A program made the position numbers and the translations under genes. From Pseudomonas sp. BBP2017 (lineage in GTDB: Bacteria > Pseudomonadota > Gammaproteobacteria > Pseudomonadales > Pseudomonadaceae), in NCBI RefSeq assembly GCF_003024385.1, contig NZ_PVZN01000013.1, positions 86,983-150,982 on the forward strand: a DNA stretch of 64,000 bases, in the 5' to 3' direction. The notes beneath the pieces are model-generated. The model ran no database searches and was not told where the DNA came from. It saw only the letters and a list, made by a program, of their open reading frames with translations. Below, piece by piece: positions 26,341 to 35,492 of this stretch; the first letter of the stretch is position 1; each line of letters starts with the position of its first letter.

Positions 26341-27651
26341 TTAGCAGCGTACGGCTTGATCCTCAAACCCAAGCGTTTCCCGCGCCCCGTAATACACTGC
26401 CGTCAACAACCCGACCACGCCCATGACCACGCTGAACACCACACACACCCAAGGACTCCACGGCATCAAAGCAATGAGCATCAGCGGCGTAGTACTGGCC
26501 CACAGTGCATAGGCGATGTTGTAGGTAAAGGAAATCCCCGACACCCGGATCGGCGCCGGGAACAACCCGACCATCACCGACGGCACCACACCTACCACGC
26601 CACATGCCAATCCTGCCAGGGCATAGGCCAGCCCAAGCCACTGCCAACCACTCACCAGGCTCGCATACAAAGCGCCAATGCCCAGCGGCAACAGCAGGCT
26701 GTAGAACATCAGCGCGCGCCAGGCACCGACCCGGTCGACCAACAGCCCGGCCAGCACGCAACCCATGTTGAGAAAGACGATGCCCATGCTGCTCAACGCG
26801 AAGGTGTGTCCGGCACTCATGCCAAAGCGCTGCTGCATCACCGTCGGGGTGATGACCACCAACACCACCACCGCCGAGGTCAGCACACAGGTCAACAGCG
26901 CAGCAGGAATCAGCGCCCGCCGATGCTCGTTGAGCACCGTGCGTAGCGGGAATGCTACCGGCTGCTCGCGACGCTCGCGCAAAGCCAGGAACACTGGGGT
27001 CTCGCTCAACCAGCGGCGCAGCCACACGCCGATTACACCAAACACGCCACCCAACAGGAACGGGAAGCGCCAGGCGTAGTCGAGGATCTCTTGCGGGGTG
27101 AACAGTTGCGCCAGCAGCGTGGCCGTCAAGGCGCCAAGTAGATAGCCGAAAGTCAGACCTGCCTGGAGGAAGCCCAAGGCATAGCCTCGCCGTCCAGCCG
27201 GTGCGTGCTCGGCCACAAACACCCAGGCACTGGGCACTTCGCCGCCGACCGCTGCGCCCTGGAGGATCCGCAGCGCCAGGAGAATCAGCGGGGCGAAAAA
27301 GCCGATTTCGGCGTAGGTCGGCATCACCCCGATCAACAGGCACGGCAAGGCCATCATCAGGATACTCAGGCTGAAGACCTTCTTGCGCCCCAGATGGTCG
27401 GCAAAGTGCGCCATCAGGATTCCACCCAGGGGCCTGGCCAGGTAGCCGGTGACAAAAATCCCGAAGCTCTGCAACAAACGCAGCCACTCGGGCATCTGCG
27501 GCGGGAAGAACAACTGGCTGAGGGTCAGGGCGAAGAATACGAAGATGATGAAGTCGTAGATTTCCAACGCGCCGCCCAATGCCGCCAGGCTCAGGGTTTT
27601 GTGATCACTGCGCGTCAGGCGTAGTGCTGGCGCAGGCGTGGTGGCTGTCAT
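26341..27651 (-). CDS. MFS transporter, metabolite:H+ symporter type, 436 aa
   Basis: Twelve predicted membrane segments. Signatures of the metabolite:H+ symporter branch (ProP/ShiA/CitA-like): GGALEIYDFIIFVFFA in helix 1, RPLGGILMAHFADHLGRKK in the helix 2-3 loop, and LRILQGAAVGGEVPSAWVFVAEHAP. The conserved Asp in helix 1 (YDF) is the proton-coupling position. Substrate unknown, probably an organic acid or zwitterion. The ATG at 27651 gives the usual short cytoplasmic N-terminus; an open extension of 125 codons upstream overlaps the next gene in another frame and is ignored. Confidence 0.88.
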   Translation of the reverse strand: MTATTPAPALRLTRSDHKTLSLAALGGALEIYDFIIFVFFALTLSQLFFPPQMPEWLRLLQSFGIFVTGYLARPLGGILMAHFADHLGRKKVFSLSILMMALPCLLIGVMPTYAEIGFFAPLILLALRILQGAAVGGEVPSAWVFVAEHAPAGRRGYALGFLQAGLTFGYLLGALTATLLAQLFTPQEILDYAWRFPFLLGGVFGVIGVWLRRWLSETPVFLALRERREQPVAFPLRTVLNEHRRALIPAALLTCVLTSAVVVLVVITPTVMQQRFGMSAGHTFALSSMGIVFLNMGCVLAGLLVDRVGAWRALMFYSLLLPLGIGALYASLVSGWQWLGLAYALAGLACGVVGVVPSVMVGLFPAPIRVSGISFTYNIAYALWASTTPLMLIALMPWSPWVCVVFSVVMGVVGLLTAVYYGARETLGFEDQAVRC

Positions 27652-27758
27652 AAGGGCATCCGTCAATCGATGGGCATCAGCGCGCTCTGCGGCGCGCCAG
27701 GGCGAACGCCAGAGGATAGCAAAACACACCACAAGGGTGCGCCAACTGATGCCACGAC

Positions 27759-28244
27759 TCAGGATTGACGGGAAAAAATCGACGGTGCAAAACTCATCCG
27801 TCGCGGTGAATACCCCGCAGGAGTCGCCCGATCGAACACACCCGGCAGTTGCCCGATGACTTTCGGCGAATCGATGATCGCCATGAAGGTATGCATGGTC
27901 TCGTCGTCGGGGACCTTGGGCAGGCTGACATTCACCGCTTCGCGCTGGCCGCTGGGAATGGCCGGCACTTTCAGGTGCTGAGACTGGTACAGCAGGGCGT
28001 GCTGGATCTGGGCGCTGCCCCGGCAAAAACGTTCCAGGTCGACCCCGACATGGTTGGCCAGGTCAATATTGCCCACCAACAGGTTGAATGGCTGCAGTGC
28101 GCTCTGTACCAGGCGCTGCAGGTCTTCAAATGATTCGACGGGAGCAATGCGATAGTAGCCCATGCCATTGAGGATTTTCTCCAGTTGCAACAATTGCATC
28201 GGATGCTCGTCGGCAATCAGGATCCGCAGTGATTTGTTTGGCAT
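27759..28244 (-). CDS. degenerate response-regulator receiver protein, 161 aa
   Basis: A receiver-like domain occupies residues 5-120: LRILIADEHPMQLLQLEKIL at the start contains the acidic pair (Asp12, Glu13). The phospho-acceptor position is Asn59 (FNLLVGNID), where active receivers have Asp; Asp61 is two residues further on. No output domain follows, only a basic, Ser/Pro-rich tail. It is therefore likely a pseudo-receiver or stand-alone adaptor that does not take phosphate in the normal way. Start ATG 28244; a TTG two codons upstream is less likely. No kinase gene is adjacent. Confidence 0.75.
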   Translation of the reverse strand: MPNKSLRILIADEHPMQLLQLEKILNGMGYYRIAPVESFEDLQRLVQSALQPFNLLVGNIDLANHVGVDLERFCRGSAQIQHALLYQSQHLKVPAIPSGQREAVNVSLPKVPDDETMHTFMAIIDSPKVIGQLPGVFDRATPAGYSPRRMSFAPSIFSRQS

Positions 28245-28431
28245 CGTCAATGACCAAGGCTGGAGAGCGTTAGTGGCATTCCTTGACCATACTGCGCCAA
28301 CAACTCAACTACAGGCCGGTGGCGGGCACTTCGCCAAATATAGGGTCTTTCTTGATAGTTGTTGGGAAAACCGCAGAAAGCAAGCGCGGTCACAACGAAT
28401 TTTTCATTCGCCCCCCACTAACGAGCGCGCA

Positions 28432-28929
28432 TCAGGACTCCCACAGCCGCATGCGCACACGACAGTGCTTCATCGCATTGACGATGTGTTTTTCCACCAG
28501 GCTACGGGAAATACCCAGACGTTCGGCGATTTCCTGATGTGACAAGCCTTCGAGCTTGCGCAACAGAAAGCTGTCGCGGCAGGGCTTGCTCAATTCACCG
28601 AGGGCGCGCTGCATCAGCTCCAGGCGCTGTCGCAGTTCCATGTCCTGAGACGGCGCCGGGGAAAAGAAGCGTTCGTCACTGTCGAGCACGTCCAGTGGCT
28701 CGGCCTGGCGCAACCGGCCCCGACGATGACCATCGATCACCAGGTTCAGGGCCGTACGGTAGAGGAAGGCGCGGGGATGCTCGATGTCGCTATCAGCCGT
28801 GCGCTCCAGCACACGGGTGTAGGCATCATGGGCTACATCTTCAGCCGCCTGGCGGTTACCCAGGCGGGCGCAGAGGAAACTCACCAGTTCGCGATAGTAG
28901 TTTTCCAACACAGCACCTGGCCGCGGCAT
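28432..28929 (-). CDS. fpvI: FecI-family ECF sigma factor, FpvI-like, 165 aa
   Basis: Iron-starvation-type extracytoplasmic-function sigma factor. Region 2 is seen as RQAAEDVAHDAYTRVLE and PRAFLYRTALNLVIDGHRR, region 4 as GLSHQEIAERLGISRSLVEKH. Start ATG 28929 with AGGAA upstream. It lies divergent to pvdR, where P. aeruginosa has fpvI followed by fpvR. Here the anti-sigma gene fpvR is missing, and no ferripyoverdine receptor is in the window. The name is by position and family; other FecI-type factors are close in sequence. A candidate Fur box lies upstream. Confidence 0.8.
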   Translation of the reverse strand: MPRPGAVLENYYRELVSFLCARLGNRQAAEDVAHDAYTRVLERTADSDIEHPRAFLYRTALNLVIDGHRRGRLRQAEPLDVLDSDERFFSPAPSQDMELRQRLELMQRALGELSKPCRDSFLLRKLEGLSHQEIAERLGISRSLVEKHIVNAMKHCRVRMRLWES

Positions 28930-28983
28930 CGCGGGGTTTTCCTGACTCTGGGTAAGTGGAGTTGCATGATGGCAGAATGGAAT

Positions 28984-29002
28984 AATACAAATTATAATTA
29001 TT
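28984..29002. promoter_or_regulatory. candidate Fur box upstream of the FpvI-like gene
   Basis: A 19-base AT-rich site matches the Fur consensus at 12 of 19 positions. It lies 55 bases upstream of the sigma gene start. Confidence 0.5.
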
Positions 29003-29074
29003 CTCAGCAATATCTAGCGAGCGGGCCCTCTGCCGGACCCGGTCGGATCATCTGCTGAACCTCGATTGCCACGG

Positions 29075-29098
29075 TAAATTCCGCCGCCAGTCTCTCGT
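29075..29098 (+). promoter_or_regulatory. iron-starvation (PvdS) box of pvdRT-opmQ
   Basis: TAAAT at 29075-29079 and CGT at 29096-29098 are separated by exactly 16 bases, matching the PvdS-dependent promoter TAAAT-N16/17-CGT. It is about 80 bases before the pvdR ATG. Confidence 0.8.
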
Positions 29099-29178
29099 TT
29101 AACTGGGAGCCGCCCGTGTCTGTCGTGTTTGCCTGCCTGCGTGACCCCACGGCTCAACCCCTTTGGCTGGAACCCTGC

Positions 29179-30357
29179 ATGAGACGTCCTTCGAACAAAC
29201 GCCGCCTGCTGCTCTGTGGCCTCGGCCTGCTCAGCCTGAGTGCCCTGCTCGCCTGGAAAACCCTGCCCGGCAGTGGCGACCCGCTCAGCACCGTCAGCGT
29301 GACGCGCAACGATATCGAAAGCAGCGTAACCGCACTGGGCACCTTGCAACCGCGACGCTACGTGGATGTCGGTGCCCAGGCTTCAGGGCAGATCCGCAAG
29401 CTGCATGTGGAGGTGGGTGACCAGGTCAAGGCGGAGCAACTGCTGGTCGAGATCGATCCCTCGACCCAACAGGCCAAGCTCGACGCCGGACGCTTCTCGA
29501 TCGACAACCTCAAGGCCCAGCTGGCTGAACAGCAAGCCCAGCACCAGCTCGCCGAACAACAATATAAACGCCAGCGCAACCTGGCCGCCGCAGGCGCCAC
29601 CCGCGAGGAAGATGTCCAAAGCGCCCAGGCCCAGCTCAAGGTGACCCAGGCCCGCATCGACATGTACCGCGCACAGATCCGCCAGGCCCAGGCCAGCCTG
29701 CGCAGCGATGAGGCCGAACTGGGCTACACGCGTATCTATGCTCCGATGTCCGGGACCGTGGTCGCCGTGGATGCGCGCGAGGGCCAGACCCTCAACGCCC
29801 AGCAACAGACACCCTTGATCCTGCGCATTGCCAAGCTTTCGCCGATGACAGTCTGGGCACAGGTATCGGAAGCCGATATCGGTCATGTCAAACCGGGCAT
29901 GTCGGCCTACTTCACTACCCTGGCCGGCGGCAAGCGCCGCTGGACCAGTAGCGTACGCCAGATCCTGCCGGTACCCCCCAAGCCCCTGGACCAGTCCAGT
30001 CAAGGTGGCGGCAGCCCGGCCAGCGCCAGCGGTACAGGCACCGCCAGCAAAGTGGTGCTGTACACCGTACTGCTGGACGTGGACAACCCTGACAATGCCC
30101 TGATGGCAGAAATGACCACCCAGGTGTTTTTCGTTGCTGGCCGCGCCAGCAAGGTGCTGACCGTACCGGTGGCCGCACTGGATGAAGATGCCAGCAACGA
30201 AAACATGCGCATTGCCCAAGTGCTCGATGCCAACGGCAAGATCGAACAACGCCAGGTACGCACCGGGCTGAGCGACCGCTTGCGGGTGCAAGTGCTGGAA
30301 GGTTTGAACGAAGGCGAGCAGCTGTTGATCGGCGCACCTGCTGCCAGCGGAGGTTGA
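29179..30357 (+). CDS. pvdR: pyoverdine efflux membrane-fusion protein PvdR (MacA family), 392 aa
   Basis: Periplasmic adaptor of the PvdRT-OpmQ tripartite export system. An uncleaved N-terminal membrane anchor (LLLCGLGLLSLSALLAW) precedes a lipoyl/barrel-sandwich domain (DVGAQASGQIRKLHVEVGDQ), a long coiled-coil hairpin rich in Ala/Gln (about 105-190) and a beta-barrel region (LGYTRIYAPMSGTVV). Size matches P. aeruginosa PvdR. The ATG at 29179 was chosen because it gives the basic RRPSNKRR flank; an upstream in-frame start adds unlike residues. It is followed directly by pvdT. In P. aeruginosa and P. putida the system recycles and exports pyoverdine. Confidence 0.9.
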   Translation: MRRPSNKRRLLLCGLGLLSLSALLAWKTLPGSGDPLSTVSVTRNDIESSVTALGTLQPRRYVDVGAQASGQIRKLHVEVGDQVKAEQLLVEIDPSTQQAKLDAGRFSIDNLKAQLAEQQAQHQLAEQQYKRQRNLAAAGATREEDVQSAQAQLKVTQARIDMYRAQIRQAQASLRSDEAELGYTRIYAPMSGTVVAVDAREGQTLNAQQQTPLILRIAKLSPMTVWAQVSEADIGHVKPGMSAYFTTLAGGKRRWTSSVRQILPVPPKPLDQSSQGGGSPASASGTGTASKVVLYTVLLDVDNPDNALMAEMTTQVFFVAGRASKVLTVPVAALDEDASNENMRIAQVLDANGKIEQRQVRTGLSDRLRVQVLEGLNEGEQLLIGAPAASGG

Positions 30358-32322
30358 ATGAGTACGCCGCTGATCGAACTGCGTGACATCCGCAAATCCT
30401 ATGGCGGGGTCGATACCCCGAAGGTCGAAGTGGTGCGAGGTATCAGCCTGGCGATCCACCCGGGCGAGTTCGTTGCCATTGTCGGCGCTTCCGGCTCCGG
30501 CAAGTCAACCTTGATGAACATTCTCGGTTGCCTGGATCGTCCGACCTCCGGTGGCTACCTGTTCGCCGGCAAAGACGTTGCCGAACTGGACAGCGACGAG
30601 CTGGCCTGGCTGCGCCGTGAAGCCTTCGGTTTCGTGTTCCAGGGCTACCACTTGATCGCCTCAGGCTCAGCCCAGGAAAACGTCGAGATGCCGGCCATCT
30701 ATGCCGGTACCCCGACTGCCGAACGCCACGCCCGCGCCAGCGCCCTGCTCGATCGCCTGGGGCTCGCCAGCCGCACCGGCAATCGCCCACACCAGCTCTC
30801 CGGTGGCCAGCAGCAGCGGGTGTCGATTGCCCGCGCCCTGATGAACGGCGGCCACATCATCCTTGCCGACGAACCCACCGGCGCCCTGGACAGCCAGAGC
30901 GGTGCCGAAGTCATGGCCTTGCTCGATGAACTGGCCAGCCAGGGCCATGTGGTGATCCTGATCACTCACGATCGCGAAGTGGCAGCCCGGGCCAAGCGCG
31001 TCATCGAGATTCGCGATGGCCTGATCGTCAGCGACTCGGCCAACGAACGATCCGCCGCCATTGGCGCCCCCGGCCTACAGGCTGAAGACCTGCGACAGCG
31101 TCAGGACCAGGGCGCCACCCACAGCGGGGCCTGGAAAGGCGAGATGGTCGAATCCCTGCAAGCGGCCTGGCGGATCATGTGGATCAACCGCTTTCGCACC
31201 GCCCTGACCTTGCTCGGTATCGTTATCGGCGTGGCGTCAGTGGTGGTCATGCTCGCCGTCGGCGAAGGCAGCAAGCGCCAGGTCATGGCGCAGATGGCCG
31301 CATTCGGTTCCAACATCCTCTACCTCGGCGCAAGCGCGCCGACCCTGCGCGAACCCGCGGGCCTCATCACCCTTGACGACGTCGCTGCGGTGGGCAGCCT
31401 GCCACAGGTGAAGATGATCATGCCGGTGATCGGCGACAAATTGATGGTGCGCTACGGTAACAACAACCAGCAATTCTATGTCGGCGGCAATAACACCCAC
31501 TTCTGCGAGATCTTCAACTGGCCGGTGGTCCAGGGCAGCTTCTTCACCGAAGCCGACGAACAGGCCGCTGCCGCCGTCGCGGTGATCGGCCAGAAGGTGA
31601 AGGAAAAGCTGCTCGGCGCCCAGGTTGATCCGATCGGTCAGTACATTCTGGTGGAGAACGTCCCCTTCCAGGTAGTCGGCATCCTTGCCGGTAAAGGCGC
31701 CAGCTCTGGCGATCAGGACAGTGACGAGCGCATCGTTGTGCCCTACTCCGCGGCAGCGATCCGTCTGTTCGGCAGCCGCGACCCGGAGTACGTGACCATC
31801 GCCACTGCCGACTCGCGGCGGGTGGCCGAAACCGAAGCTGCCATCGACAGATTGATGCTCAAGCTGCACCACGGCAAACGCGATTACGAATTGAGCAACG
31901 ACGCCGCCCTGATCCAGGCCGAAGCGCGCACCCAGAACACCCTGTCACTGATGCTTGGCTCGATCGCCGCAATATCGCTGCTGGTCGGCGGCATCGGCGT
32001 GATGAACATCATGCTCATGACCGTACGCGAACGCACCCGCGAAATTGGTATCCGCATGGCCACAGGCGCCCGTCAACGCGACATCCTGCGCCAGTTCCTC
32101 AGCGAGGCGGTACTGCTGTCGATGGTCGGCGGCCTTACCGGCATTGCCCTGGCCTTGCTGATTGGCGGTGTACTGCTGCTTGGCAATATTGCCGTGGCCT
32201 TTTCCCTGGTGGCCGTGCTCGGCGCCTTTGCCTGCGCAGTGGTCACCGGGGTGGTGTTCGGCTTCATGCCGGCGCGCAAAGCCGCCCGCCTCGACCCGGT
32301 CAAAGCCCTTACCAGCGAATAA
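30358..32322 (+). CDS. pvdT: pyoverdine efflux ABC transporter PvdT (MacB family), 654 aa
   Basis: Fused ABC-permease of the MacB type. Residues 1-230: nucleotide-binding domain with Walker A GASGSGKS (43-50), signature LSGGQQQR and Walker B ILADEPTGALD. Membrane helix near residue 280 (LTLLGIVIGVASVVVMLAVG), a large periplasmic domain, then three C-terminal helices. The ATG directly follows the pvdR stop, with GGAGG overlapping the stop region. Energises transport together with PvdR and OpmQ. Fully intact. Confidence 0.93.
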   Translation: MSTPLIELRDIRKSYGGVDTPKVEVVRGISLAIHPGEFVAIVGASGSGKSTLMNILGCLDRPTSGGYLFAGKDVAELDSDELAWLRREAFGFVFQGYHLIASGSAQENVEMPAIYAGTPTAERHARASALLDRLGLASRTGNRPHQLSGGQQQRVSIARALMNGGHIILADEPTGALDSQSGAEVMALLDELASQGHVVILITHDREVAARAKRVIEIRDGLIVSDSANERSAAIGAPGLQAEDLRQRQDQGATHSGAWKGEMVESLQAAWRIMWINRFRTALTLLGIVIGVASVVVMLAVGEGSKRQVMAQMAAFGSNILYLGASAPTLREPAGLITLDDVAAVGSLPQVKMIMPVIGDKLMVRYGNNNQQFYVGGNNTHFCEIFNWPVVQGSFFTEADEQAAAAVAVIGQKVKEKLLGAQVDPIGQYILVENVPFQVVGILAGKGASSGDQDSDERIVVPYSAAAIRLFGSRDPEYVTIATADSRRVAETEAAIDRLMLKLHHGKRDYELSNDAALIQAEARTQNTLSLMLGSIAAISLLVGGIGVMNIMLMTVRERTREIGIRMATGARQRDILRQFLSEAVLLSMVGGLTGIALALLIGGVLLLGNIAVAFSLVAVLGAFACAVVTGVVFGFMPARKAARLDPVKALTSE

Positions 32323-32325
32323 TCA

Positions 32326-33732
32326 ATGAACCTGCCCAGCCGTCTCAGTGTGTTGTCCATCAGCCTGTTCATCGCCGCTTGCAGCAACACGCCCACACCA
32401 CCACAAAGTGGTCTGCAAGCACCGGATGCATGGCATAGCCGTACCGCCACACTCGATCAGCCACTGCCGCAACAGGATTGGTGGCGGCAGTTCTCCAGCG
32501 CCGCGCTCAATCAATTGATCGAACAAGCGCGGCAAAACAGTTTCGACCTCGCCGCTGCTGCCGCCAGGGTCCGCCAGGCCCGGGCCTCGGCGGTGATCGC
32601 CGGTGCCCCGCTGCTGCCAGAAGTCAAGTTCGGCCTGGATGGCAGCCGCCAGCGCCTGCTGCACGGCAATGGCTTCGACCAGCTCGATGCCAGCAGCAAC
32701 GAACGCACCAGTACCTCATTCAATACACGCCTGAGTGCCAGCTACGAGATCGACTTCTGGGGAGGCAAGACCGCCGCTCGTGACAGCGCCCTGTTTGACC
32801 TGGACGCCAGCCGCTATGATCGGCAAACGGTCGAGCTGACCCTGCTCAGCGGCGTTGCCAACAGCTACCTGCAAAGCCTGGCGCTGGCCGAGCAGGTGCG
32901 TATTGCCCGACTCAATCTGGCCAATGCCGAGGACGTGCTACGCCTGGTGCAGACCCGCCACGACTCGGGCTCGGCCACGGCCCTGGAGTTGGCCCAGCAA
33001 CGCAGTCTGGTCGCCGGCCAGGCACGCCAGGTACCGTTGTTCGAACAACAACTGCAGGAAACCCGCATTACCCTGGCGACCCTGCTTGGCGAACCGGTAC
33101 AGACGCTGACGCCGATCCAGGAATCCCTCGACGGGGTGCACTGGCCGGAAATTGGCAGTGGCGTACCGAGTGAGCTGCTCAGTCGTCGTCCCGACATTGC
33201 CGCCGCCGAAGCACGCCTGGCCGCCGCCCAGGCCAATGTTCAGGTGGCGCGCGCGGCGATGCTGCCAAGCCTTACCCTGGGCGCAGACCTGGGGGCAGGC
33301 GCCGACACCTTCGCCCAGATCCTGCGCAGCCCCTACTACACCCTGAGCGCCGGCCTGGCCGCACCGATCTTCAACAACGGCCGTCTGCGTGCCGAGCGGG
33401 ACAAAGCCCGGGCCCAACAGCAAGAGCTGTTGCAGACCTATCGCAGCAGCATCATGGCCGGCTTTGCCGATGTCGAGAAAGCCCTCACCGCTATCAGCGG
33501 TGTGGACAATCAGCGCCAGTGGCAAGATCAGGAAGTCGAGCAAGCGCGTACGGCCTTTACCCTGTCGGAAAGCCGCTACCGGGCCGGTGCCGAGACTTTA
33601 CTGACGGTGCTGGAAACGCAGCGCACCCTGTACCGGGCCCAGGACCAGCAGGCACAGCTGCGTCTGGCGCGACTGCAAGGCAGTGTGGCGTTGTACAAGG
33701 CGTTGGGTGGGGGGTGGCAGGTGTCTCGGTAA
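32326..33732 (+). CDS. opmQ: outer-membrane efflux lipoprotein OpmQ, 468 aa
   Basis: TolC/OprM-family outer-membrane channel. Lipobox IAAC (Cys19) shows it is lipidated. Two OEP repeats form the helical barrel; the motif FDLAAAAARVRQARASAVIAGAPLLPEV marks the first repeat and SLTLGADLGAGADTFAQ the second. It begins three bases after the pvdT stop. Third part of the exporter; intact. Ends just before a palindromic REP that probably terminates it. Confidence 0.92.
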   Translation: MNLPSRLSVLSISLFIAACSNTPTPPQSGLQAPDAWHSRTATLDQPLPQQDWWRQFSSAALNQLIEQARQNSFDLAAAAARVRQARASAVIAGAPLLPEVKFGLDGSRQRLLHGNGFDQLDASSNERTSTSFNTRLSASYEIDFWGGKTAARDSALFDLDASRYDRQTVELTLLSGVANSYLQSLALAEQVRIARLNLANAEDVLRLVQTRHDSGSATALELAQQRSLVAGQARQVPLFEQQLQETRITLATLLGEPVQTLTPIQESLDGVHWPEIGSGVPSELLSRRPDIAAAEARLAAAQANVQVARAAMLPSLTLGADLGAGADTFAQILRSPYYTLSAGLAAPIFNNGRLRAERDKARAQQQELLQTYRSSIMAGFADVEKALTAISGVDNQRQWQDQEVEQARTAFTLSESRYRAGAETLLTVLETQRTLYRAQDQQAQLRLARLQGSVALYKALGGGWQVSR

Positions 33733-33739
33733 ACGCCTT

Positions 33740-33761
33740 ATCGCGGGGCTTGCCCCGCGAT
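33740..33761. repeat. REP palindrome between opmQ and pvdP
   Basis: ATCGCGGGGC-TT-GCCCCGCGAT is a perfect inverted repeat in the 36-base gap between the convergent genes. It is the core of the Pseudomonas REP seen elsewhere in this window and probably also terminates transcription. Confidence 0.8.
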
Positions 33762-33768
33762 CAAATGC

Positions 33769-35390
33769 TCAGGAAATGATGCCCCGCAACGACAGATGCC
33801 GCGCATACCATGGCCTTTGCGGTACACGCCGGACCAAATCACCGATTTTGTCGTCTTCACCGAACGTAATACGCAACGCCAGTTTCATGGTTTCCACATC
33901 CATCTCCACCGACTTGCCAGGCAAGGTCCCGGGCACGGTACTGCAGCCATGGGTCACCGGCCCCAGCCAGGGGTCGTCGACCTCGACCCAACGCCCCGGG
34001 GCAAACCATTTCACGCCATTGACCTCAAGCCTGCGCACCTGGCCCGGGTTGTGCCGTTCATGCGCGCGATACCAGTCTTCGATGCGGTCGTCGATCCAGC
34101 CATGAAAGCCCCAGAATACCGGGCTCACATGCGAAGAGAACGGATCGCCAAGGAAGTCATGCTCCGCGCCGAACCAGCGCGAAGCAAAATCAGCCGGATC
34201 GCGGGCAAAAGGTACCGGCGCACCGTTGACCGGATCCCGAGAAATCGAGGCCCAGCACATGTGCAACCAGTCGTGCAGATTCATCTCCAGCTCTGAGCCA
34301 AATGTGCCCAGAGTCAGTTTCGACAGGTAGAGCGGATCCTGGTACTGCGACTCCCAGACCTGGAAGTTACTGCAGAACGTTTCACCGGCCTTGATCGCCG
34401 ACACCCACTGGTCATAGGCATCATCGCCCGGCGCTTGCCAGGTCGGCGGTACGCAGTAGCCATCATGGTTGTCGAAGTAGCGGGCGAAGCCCTGACGGTC
34501 CTGCTCGACGTCTGGTTTGGGCAAGGGGAAATGGCTCCAGGACGGCAGGTCCTGCATGGAGCGGGCAGTAGCGAGCATGTCCCGGTGCATGAACAGAAAA
34601 TCAATACCCGATCCATTGTGGTGTTTGCGCGGGCCACGGGCATCGCGCTCCTGGCCCCGAGGCCCGGGTTGCCAGCCCAGCCCACGCAAGGCGCCGCGTT
34701 TTTTTCAGACAGGGTATGCCACTTATCCCGGGTGGCATGCCAGAGCTGGTGAAACAGACGGTGCTCGGCGCTGATCACCCAGGCTTGCATTTGCGCGGTA
34801 TAGGGCAAGCGCTCACGGGCCTCGGGGAACAGACGTTTGACTGCGACGAAGTGACTGTCCAGCAACGGCAAAGCCATGCACCGGTCCAGCGGCTGCAGGC
34901 GGCCGCTCAAGGTGCCGCTGCCGGCATTGGCGAAACTGCCCCAGACTTCATCCAGACTGGCAATGCACTCATAGTCGGTGTCGCCCTGATTGCTCAGCAG
35001 GCGCCAGCGCACTTGCACGCTGGAGGCGCCAACCAGGTCGCCCACTACCCGGTAAGCCACGGGTTCAGGACCCTCAAGGCGACTTTTTTCATCGACGAAG
35101 CCGCGCAGCCCGCGGCCCTTGCTTGCAACGTCCAGATACAGCTGCAGCCCATACTCAGGCAAGCCGGCAAGCCCGCCCTGGCTGCCGTAAACGCGCAGAT
35201 CCCAGACGCCACGGAGCTGATCCGCCAACTGCTGGCCGGCGACATCGGCCAGTACGACATTGGCCTCACCCGGTGTGACGATATTGTCCTCAGGATCGTG
35301 GGTCAGTTCCTTGTGTGCGTAATAGACCGCAGGTACCGCCGCACCCGCCACTGCCAGGCCCGCTATGAATCCTCGTCGCGATATCGTCAT
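33769..35390 (-). pseudogene. pvdP: pvdP, pyoverdine tyrosinase, broken by a one-base frameshift
   Basis: PvdP is the periplasmic copper tyrosinase that matures the pyoverdine chromophore. The start at 35390 gives a Tat signal (SRRGFIAGLAVAGAAVPAV). The frame runs with good homology to the copper-site motif HRLFHQLWHATRDKWHTLSEK, then fails. Homology resumes in another frame at RGLGWQPGPRGQERDARGPRKHHN and continues through a second copper region (HDWLHMCW) to the end. The break is at a run of seven A (minus strand) at 34699-34705. Restoring an eighth A gives one frame of 540 residues, close to the 544 of P. aeruginosa. Either a genuine pseudogene or a sequencing error in a homopolymer. An exact PvdS box lies upstream. 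Confidence 0.85.
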
Positions 35391-35435
35391 TGTCCTACCC
35401 GTGTCCGCCATGAAGCAGGCTCTATCCAAGCTAGG

Positions 35436-35459
35436 ACGTATCCAAAGGCGGAAAATTTA
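35436..35459 (-). promoter_or_regulatory. iron-starvation (PvdS) box of pvdP
   Basis: On the minus strand TAAAT and CGT are separated by exactly 16 bases, about 46 bases upstream of the pvdP ATG. Confidence 0.8.
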
Positions 35460-35492
35460 AATGCGCGACTGGCTTACCCCGCGATAGTGCTG

